A stretch of DNA of 64,000 bases, taken from positions 132,506,465 to 132,570,464 of the forward strand of contig NC_134414.1 of assembly GCF_030867145.1 (NCBI RefSeq), given 5' to 3'. This document shows positions 57,752 through 64,000 of the stretch, piece after piece; the first letter of the stretch is position 1; every line of letters starts with the position of its first letter. The translations under genes were made by a program, and so were the position numbers. Source of the stretch: Opisthocomus hoazin. Its lineage: Eukaryota; Chordata; Aves; Opisthocomiformes; Opisthocomidae. Below the pieces are notes generated by a model, which was not told where the DNA came from, ran no database searches, and saw only the letters and a list, made by a program, of their open reading frames with translations.

Positions 57752-60640
57752 GGGAAGCAGATACACTTGCTCATTAGAAAAAACAAAGCATTTCCAAATG
57801 TCAGCTGACGTAACAGCTTCAACGCCCACGCACAGCGCCAGCACAAGACTGATGTATAAACCTCCCAGAGTATGACGTGCCTCCGCGGTCCCCTCGGCCT
57901 GGTGAGGGCAGCTCCCGGCAGCTCCCTGGGGTGACCAGGGCTCCCGCAGCTTGTGCGTTGGGGGCTCACCCTCCCCAGCCCTGCTGCTGGCTGGGGGCCT
58001 GGGCCACGGCAGTGCAGGTGCAGTTAGCCTTTCACTCAAAGTAACATGGGGCAGAAAGCCAAACCCCTTCAAGGTGGGGTTCAGAGGTCTCTGAAGACAG
58101 CTGTCACCCTTGGCCACACATCGCAGGAGGGGGTTGGACTCCACGACCTTGGGGTTTCTGCTAATCCCACACCACACAGCCAGAAAGAGAACTGGAGTTT
58201 GACATTGGTTTTGGCGGGTTAGCAGGGCTCCCTGATATTTACCCAAGATAACACTCGGGTACCTGCTTGGCAACGGTTCCCACTGTACCCGGAAAAACTT
58301 CAACCGCTGACCTCACCCAGGGTCACGCAGTTATCCTGTGCTTGAAAGCAATACCCTGAACGTCTGATTTTCCCCATTTCACAGACAGGTGGCTTCGACA
58401 AGTCCATAGCGGAAACAAGCAAAGAGAACTGGGCACAGTATCAAAGCTTTATGCTCTGCTTGTATCAAAAGACTATCCTTCATCTTACAAGTCAGTGCTA
58501 CCTCTTTCATTCACAAGAGATGCTTTATTTGACTAATTACAAATCCGTGTGATTGTAAGACAAGGATTAGATCCTGTTGCTGGAAGATCGAGCTGTGATG
58601 CTTGATAATGGGAATCTTAAGGTCAATTCAGATTCATGCATGCATTCACTAAGACATATGTCATTAAATTTAGGTTTTCCAGTGCTCCCATCTGTGAGGG
58701 AGCTGCAGAACACGGTCAGGAAAGAACGCAATGGAAACTCTAGCCAAGCAGTGCGGGGTTCAAAGGACAGGCCCTAACATGTTGGTTGCTCTTTGCTGTG
58801 TCGCTAATGTATCAGACGCTGTGTTTCGGGAACACCGATTTACGCAGAGTGAGTGTGTTTGACAGAGGACGGCTGCGTAACACTTCCAGGGCAGTGTTCA
58901 ACAAGCACCTTAACACCTCTTGTATGTTGTGTAGGAAACAGTTGACACTGTTAAGAGTCACTGGGAACAGAGTCCAGAGCTCCCAGTCTCCTACCCCTTC
59001 CATAACCAAAGTCCCTCTTTCCTTCCCAGTACTTAGCTACGAACACACCGATAGAGAGGAAAATGTAATTCCTTCCACACAGAGCCCTTCCCCTTCCCCG
59101 AGAGCGCTGCCAGAGCAGCTGGCTGCTTCACACACACACACAGTCACAGCGCAGGTGAGAGTAACCCTGCCGTGCCCTGGTGGGCTGTCACAGCCCGACC
59201 TCGCCCAGGGGACAGCTGTGGGTGCTGCTCCTGGAACAGCAGCCTCTGGCAGCTCATACTAGTCCTCACCTTTCGGACAGCACAAGCCCAGCACCCAGCC
59301 TCTCCCCCTAACAGTAATCCTAGAGCCCAGGAACTGAGCCACATCTCACCAGCATCGTAGCAGCCCCTGCGCAGGATGCACAGATTCGGCGGTAACACTC
59401 ACCTCCAGCAGCCCCGGCATCCACTGGAACAAAGAAACAGCCACGGTGCCCCAGAGAGACACCCCAGCCGTGCGTAGCAGTCACCGCATCTCCATCAAAC
59501 CGCACCGCGGGCTGTTTCGCAAACGCAGAATTCAGCTCCTTGGCAGTAGCTGGGCGTCCCTTTCCAGCGCTCTCAGCTGTGGCAGGATGCAATGGGAGGA
59601 GCAAGGAGGATTGCCACGGTTCACGTGGAACTGCTCCGCTCTCAGGCAAGAGCAGCCTCAGGATTCTTGTCACAGCACCAGAGACACGAAACGCTCGAAT
59701 CCACCTTAAGGAGTAACGCTGTATCTGTATGAGCTACTGGTTACCTTCCTGCTCTATGCAAGCAGAGATCTTAAAGCCCCACACTGCCAAGAAGCTCATC
59801 CCTCCACAGCCGACTCCTGTATTCACCCAGAGAAGGCAGATGAACGAAATTCAGAGCAAGCCTAAAATGCTGACAGTCCTATCACTCCTGCCTCAGCAAT
59901 AAAGCTCTCATGGCAACGCTTTTAAAAACAGTAGGTTGTTCCTAGACCTCCTTCTGCCCCCAGACCACCCATTTTCTCTGGGCTTTGGTGCTGTGCAGAG
60001 AGCTTGTTAGGCTACTGCCCACACTGAACTACATCAAACTAGCAGCAGATATTCAGAGAGCACTTTCCCCTGAAGCCCAGCCTGTGCTATCAGGCACAAG
60101 CAATCTCCTAGAGGCACAAGACAGGGAGAGCTTTCCAAGGCAGCCAGGTGTGGGCGTGCCAGGATGGAGAGTTTACAGCATTTCCTCCTTAAGGCCTCAA
60201 TTTTGTAATTAGGTTAATGTAAACAGATAGGTCCCCCTGCATGGCAAGCCTGCACCTGCTTTCCCTTACAGTCACTGTCAGTGAGACTGATGCTTCCTGA
60301 CCAGGGTTACACCCTGTCCCAGCGAGTAAGGAATTTTCTCACCTGCTGGACCAGTCTGTGCTGGAACTAAGGGGTGCTATTTCTGAACTCCTCAGAAATT
60401 AAGGTTCCTCAGCGCAAGACCCAAGGCACTTGCACAGAGTTCTGCAAACCTACACAAAACAGTCAACCACCATCATCTTTAAGGCTTGGTCCTTTTTGCA
60501 TGATTTGTCCCGTATTCCCCCCCTACCCGCTGTGTAACAAAGATGCTCAGAGCAACCTGCAGTACTTGGCTGCAGCAGCAGTGCCGTGGATTAGCAAGGC
60601 ATCAAAGTGCAAACCAAACCCTGGCCACACGGGATCTCTC
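57752..60640. other. CCDC181-SLC19A2 intergenic region
   Basis: 2.9 kb, moderately GC-rich. A possible CR1 3' crumb lies near 58125-58165 (GGAGGGGGTTGGACTCCACG). ORFs here (for example 58786-59262 plus) show no recognisable domain. Nothing else supported. Confidence 0.55.
58125..58165 (+). mobile_element. Possible CR1 3' crumb
   Basis: GCAGGAGGGGGTTGGACTCC and ACGACCTTGGGGTTTCT resemble the CR1 3' segment GGGGGTTGGACTAGATGACC. Too short to be certain. Confidence 0.35.
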
Positions 60641-60648
60641 AGAGTATT

Positions 60649-60654
60649 TTTATT
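60649..60654 (-). terminator. Candidate poly(A) signal (SLC19A2)
   Basis: TTTATT on the plus strand gives AATAAA on the minus strand, about 2.4 kb downstream of the SLC19A2 stop, which is in the range I expect for the long human 3'UTR. Other hexamers cannot be excluded. Confidence 0.4.
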
Positions 60655-63039
60655 TAACAAAAATAGCTATTCAATTAGAAACCAACAATGTCAGCATGTT
60701 TACAGCATTTCATAGGCATCAGCAACTCTGCGTACAGCTCCAGTCAGGCTCTAGTCACCTCATCACCACAGCGACAGCACAGCGTAGGGACCCGGACAAC
60801 AGGCACGTGTGGCTCCCATACCTTCACAGGCCTGAAGACGGACGCAGCGCAGCATGCCTCTCTATTGCAGTTGCCTCAGTTTCATTACTTTGGTAGAAAA
60901 ATCATTGTTATTGCTGTAATTCATTAGTTAATTTTTGACTTGCTTTTAAATAACTGGGTTGTCCCACACCAACGATTTGTTCTCTGTATGGAAAATGGGA
61001 TTAAAATTGAGCTGCTTCTTTCGGTCACTTGACACGAGTGCCGTACACCCACTCCTCATGCCTTGCTGCAACTGCCATCAGAGCGAGGAACCCAGAGGAC
61101 AGGACGTGCTGGACGTGCGCTTACTACCCCTTTCCCAGGACACCTCGTCAGCTAGCATTTCATGGCTTCAGGTTGGGTTGTTTTTTCTTAAAAAAAACCA
61201 AAACAAAAAGTAAGGAAAGGAATATACACATGGGTGGCTTCAAGTTTCTGTTTCAGGATAAGGCAGCGAAGTTTGCATGTGTAAATGTCAGTATAGCTCA
61301 GCCCCTACATTTACGGGGACATTTTAGGGGGCTGGCTGCAAACACAGAGCAGCTCTGGGGAGTGGGTTCCCTGGAAGGGCTCCCCAGACCCCAAGGCAGC
61401 ACATCCCAAACACATTCATCATTCACCTTGCGTGGTAAAGGCTGAGGCTCACAGAAGTGGTGAGAAAGGCCATACCTGTCCCAGCCAGGGGAGAGAAGCC
61501 TTCCCGACCCCGATGCAGTGAAGTCTCCACGACACTAAAAGCACGCCATGAACCAAAGCTGCTGCTTCGGGCTCTGCCTGGCAGAAGCTCAAACCAGCAC
61601 ACAGAGAGAAGGCACGGCGAGAAGCGCACTGCTTTGCATCTTCTCCCTTGCCAGTTCTCCTGTACACTTTAGCTCACCACAACCTGCACAGCAACAGGGA
61701 CAGGCCACAGGCCATTTCCCCAGTATGCTACAGATATCTGTTGCTGTACCGGTCATGGTCCCAGAGTATTCAGGTGCCCAAGCCCAGGACAACTCTGTGC
61801 AACTCCTTCCAGTGCTGAAGCAAGTTTGAAAAAAAACAAATAATTTTTTAAAAACAGGTATCAGGAAAATCCCAAATTGCTTAGACTGGACAAAATGAAA
61901 GAACTGCCCACTCCAAACATTCATTGTCCTGATTAGGTAGAGAGAAGAGGTAGAACCAGTGGACAGAGACCCACCAGAAGCACAAAGGCGTTTTAAAATT
62001 AGGGGAAAAACTGACAGACCAGAAATCAGCATTTTTCAAAGCCTCAGGCAGTCATCCTGCTAACGACCATAACTGAAGGTGTCTATTTAGTCACCAGAGT
62101 CACGATTCTTCAAGGTCACAAAGAATAGCTTAAAATCCTTTAAGTCACCTTCCTTCTCAGTGCTACACTAATGTCCACCATCCCACTGAAATAGCCCAGC
62201 CTCCAGGGTTGTGAGGCAGCGACTCCTGCAATCACAGGAATCCGCAGTCCTAAAGTGCAAAGGCAAGGATCTCTGAGGGTCCCTCCGATTAGTGTTTTGT
62301 CTACTTAAACTCCCTCTAAGCTTCCTCTCTAGCTTTACAGTTCCTTGGGCACAGACCCTCATGGCACAAGTAGACAGCAAATTCCCAAGTTGTCCCAGGA
62401 CACAGTTAGGTTTTTGGGAAAGCACCATGATCAGCTGTGGTAAGACAGCAGGGATGGCAGACAGGAACAGCAGAAACAGTACGAGCAACTCAAGAAAGCA
62501 CGTGCATACACAGAAACATAAGTGTGCTAGACCTCAAAATGGAGCATCCAGCATCACTGCACAGGCACCAGAGAGCCACACAGCAGAGCACAGGCCTAAG
62601 GCCACCTCCTGTCCCGGGCCTGGGGCTCTCCACAGAGAGCTCTGTTAGTGTGCCCTCACATCTGCTCTGCAGCAGCACCTCAGTGACAGAGGGAGTAGCT
62701 AGAGCTGACTGGACAATCACAAAGCTGCCTTTTCAACGGCAGCCTCCAGATGCACAGCCTTAGAGTAAAACCTCCCAAGGCTTTCACTCTTTGAGAAGAC
62801 TTACTGTTCTTTGCTGCACGTCTCATTTATGCAACAGAAGAACAAAAGGCATTTTAGAAAGGAGATATTTGTTCTTACTTACGTAAGAGCTAATACATTT
62901 ACCTTCTAAAATGTGCTACCAATATAGTATAAAAATGGATCAAATACCATTAAGGTGACTGCCTTGGGAAGAAAAGGCAGAGATTAAAAACCAGACCTAT
63001 ATCTTCATACGTAGCCACCAAGAGTCTTCACTTGGTGCA
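60655..63039 (-). other. SLC19A2: SLC19A2 putative 3'UTR
   Basis: Long non-coding stretch between the SLC19A2 stop and the candidate poly(A) signal. ORFs on both strands here lack recognisable protein content. Extent is inferred from the signal only. Confidence 0.45.
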
Positions 63040-63165
63040 CTACTGGCTTTCAGGAGATCTGCTTTGCATCTGCTCTCGTCTTCTGTAAGCTCTCATAATA
63101 CTGTATATGCCACTGCCCAAGAACACCAGTGAGATGGCCGCAAAGTAAGAGGCGTAAATCATGAA
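63040..63165 (-). CDS. SLC19A2: SLC19A2 terminal coding exon (TM12 and C-tail)
   Basis: Acceptor TCTCTGCAG, phase 0, 41 residues plus TAG at 63040-63042: FMIYASYFAAISLVFLGSGI, YSIMRAYRRREQMQSRSPES and Q. A single hydrophobic helix, then a positively charged cytosolic tail. Confidence 0.92.
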   Translation of the reverse strand, partial: FMIYASYFAAISLVFLGSGIYSIMRAYRRREQMQSRSPESQ

Positions 63166-63393
63166 CTGCAGAGAAGGGGAAAGAAAATAAAAAAAAAAAA
63201 GTGGTTAAACCAAGCAGTTACCAAATTTATAGGAAGGTAAATACACAAGCTCCCTTCCTCTTCTAACTAATAACCAGGAATCAATGATTATTTCACCGTC
63301 AAACCCGTGACCCAAAACCAGGTAGCTGAGAAGCTTTACAGCCTGGTTTACCTTCCTCCCTCCCACCAGTACAGCTAAGAGAGTTGATCATAC

Positions 63394-63535
63394 CTGGGTG
63401 AAGATGTCCAAGCCAAGCCCGCTGGCATCCACAACAATCAAAGTGAGCAGAGTCTGAAGTGCTAAGGCAATGAAAGTATTAACCCCAAAGACCAGGGCAT
63501 ATCGCTCCACGCTGAGATTTGTAGCGATGTGGAAC
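63394..63535 (-). CDS. SLC19A2: SLC19A2 penultimate coding exon (TM11 region)
   Basis: Acceptor TTTCCAG, donor GTATGA. One base of a split codon, then 47 codons: [47 protein letters not shown]. Hydrophobic helix followed by the conserved D-A-S-G-L-G-L loop. Confidence 0.94.
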
Positions 63536-64000
63536 CTGGAAAGAAAGGGATGACCAGAAACATAAGGACAGTGAAAAAGCAGGGAAATGCAAGACTAGGA
63601 GGAACATCTCTGGACAAGAAGACTATGCAACCTGAAGAGTTACATCGACTGGTCCAGTATTTTCCACAGCTAAATTACCTTGCACTGTAGTGTACTTTTC
63701 TAAATAGGAACATGGCAGACTAGCACAGAAGCTAGAGGAGACTGCCATTCACATGTAAAAAGCTTAAAAACAAAAAACCCACTTTAAGAGCTCTGTAGGT
63801 TTCAGTCTTGCTGAAGCAACCCTCCTGTCTGATGTAGCTAAAGGGTCTTGTCATGCAGAGGAGATACAATGCGCTGTGATCCCAGAGAGCTGCTGGCAAT
63901 CCAAAAGCGTGAGCCTACTGCAGCATGGTCCGTAACCTCCTGCATCCTTCTAGCCAGAACCCCTTTTGCAGTTGCCAGTTTCAGCATCACCCCTCATATT
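63536..64000 (-). other. SLC19A2 intron (partial)
   Basis: Intron sequence from the acceptor of the penultimate exon to the right edge. No further exon recognised. Confidence 0.7.

Larger units (their letters stand above)
63040..63535 (-). other. SLC19A2: SLC19A2 gene, 3' end (partial; 5' exons lie beyond the right edge)
   Basis: Thiamine transporter 1 (ThTr-1), a 12-TM plasma-membrane carrier of the reduced-folate-carrier family that takes up vitamin B1. The last two coding exons are present: 63394-63535 and 63040-63165, separated by a 228-bp GT-AG intron. They encode 88 residues plus stop. [20 protein letters not shown] and [20 protein letters not shown] form the penultimate membrane helix and the VDASGLGL loop; FMIYASYFAAISLVFLGSGI forms the last helix; the tail is short, basic and cytosolic, ending SPESQ. 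The sequence matches human SLC19A2 closely in this region and differs from SLC19A1/SLC19A3. The order next to CCDC181 agrees with the known synteny. Confidence 0.94.

Noticed and set aside
57584-58303. 239-codon minus-strand ORF
   Set aside because: Its only recognisable part is the CR1 remnant (RLPGDVVESPSLDVFKKRV); the rest is unrelated intergenic sequence.
58786-59262. 158-codon plus-strand ORF between CCDC181 and SLC19A2
   Set aside because: No domain, no splice or promoter context, compositionally ordinary; probably chance.
1-64000. tRNA, snoRNA, CRISPR, viral or bacterial-type systems
   Set aside because: I saw no tRNA A/B-box structure, box C/D host arrangement, spaced direct repeats, LTR pairs or prokaryotic gene clusters; intron-embedded small RNAs cannot be excluded by eye.

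Overview
This is vertebrate, almost certainly avian, nuclear DNA. The repeats point to a bird: CR1 LINEs with the typical 3' tail (runs of TTCTGTGA/ATCATAGAATCATAGG type) are the only abundant mobile elements, there are a few eroded MIR-like relics, and no mammalian SINE/L1 material is seen. Introns are compact and AT-rich, and two GC-rich CpG-island promoters stand out. Reconstructed exons identify four genes in the order and orientation I know from human 1q24: NME7 (-), BLZF1 (+), CCDC181 (-), SLC19A2 (-).

Layout. 1-37576: the 5' half of NME7 on the minus strand, six coding exons; the first contributes only the ATG, and the 3' half of the gene lies off the left edge. NME7 intron 1 (21.8 kb) holds a 2.9 kb CR1 with an almost open EN-RT frame (23.34-26.30 kb), an older CR1 (31.5-31.9 kb), a very old CR1/L3-like relic (35.0-36.2 kb), a CR1 3' end (36.4-36.9 kb) and MIR-like relics. 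37.57-37.80 kb: a shared CpG-rich bidirectional promoter for NME7 and BLZF1. 37.8-46.7 kb: BLZF1 (golgin-45), complete coding sequence in six coding exons, predicted 397 aa. 47.3-53.7 kb: CCDC181, complete coding sequence in five coding exons, predicted 532 aa, converging on BLZF1. 56.0-56.6 kb: the CCDC181 CpG-island promoter, with three X-box-like GTTGCCATGG motifs. 56.76-57.75 kb: a GAAA microsatellite, then one CR1 inserted inside another. 57.75-60.6 kb: intergenic. 60.6-64 kb: the 3' end of SLC19A2 (thiamine transporter 1), last two coding exons and putative 3'UTR.

The genes do not form one pathway. NME7 and CCDC181 are both cilium/flagellum and microtubule proteins, and the RFX-type motifs at both promoters fit this. 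BLZF1 is a Golgi matrix coiled-coil protein and SLC19A2 a plasma-membrane thiamine carrier. I found no CRISPR, operon, phage or otherwise exotic system. The most interesting items are the promoter X-boxes, the nested CR1 pair, the decayed CR1/L3 relic and the repeat structures in CCDC181. All exon borders were placed by eye from reading frame, GT/AG sites and remembered family sequence; none was aligned by program.
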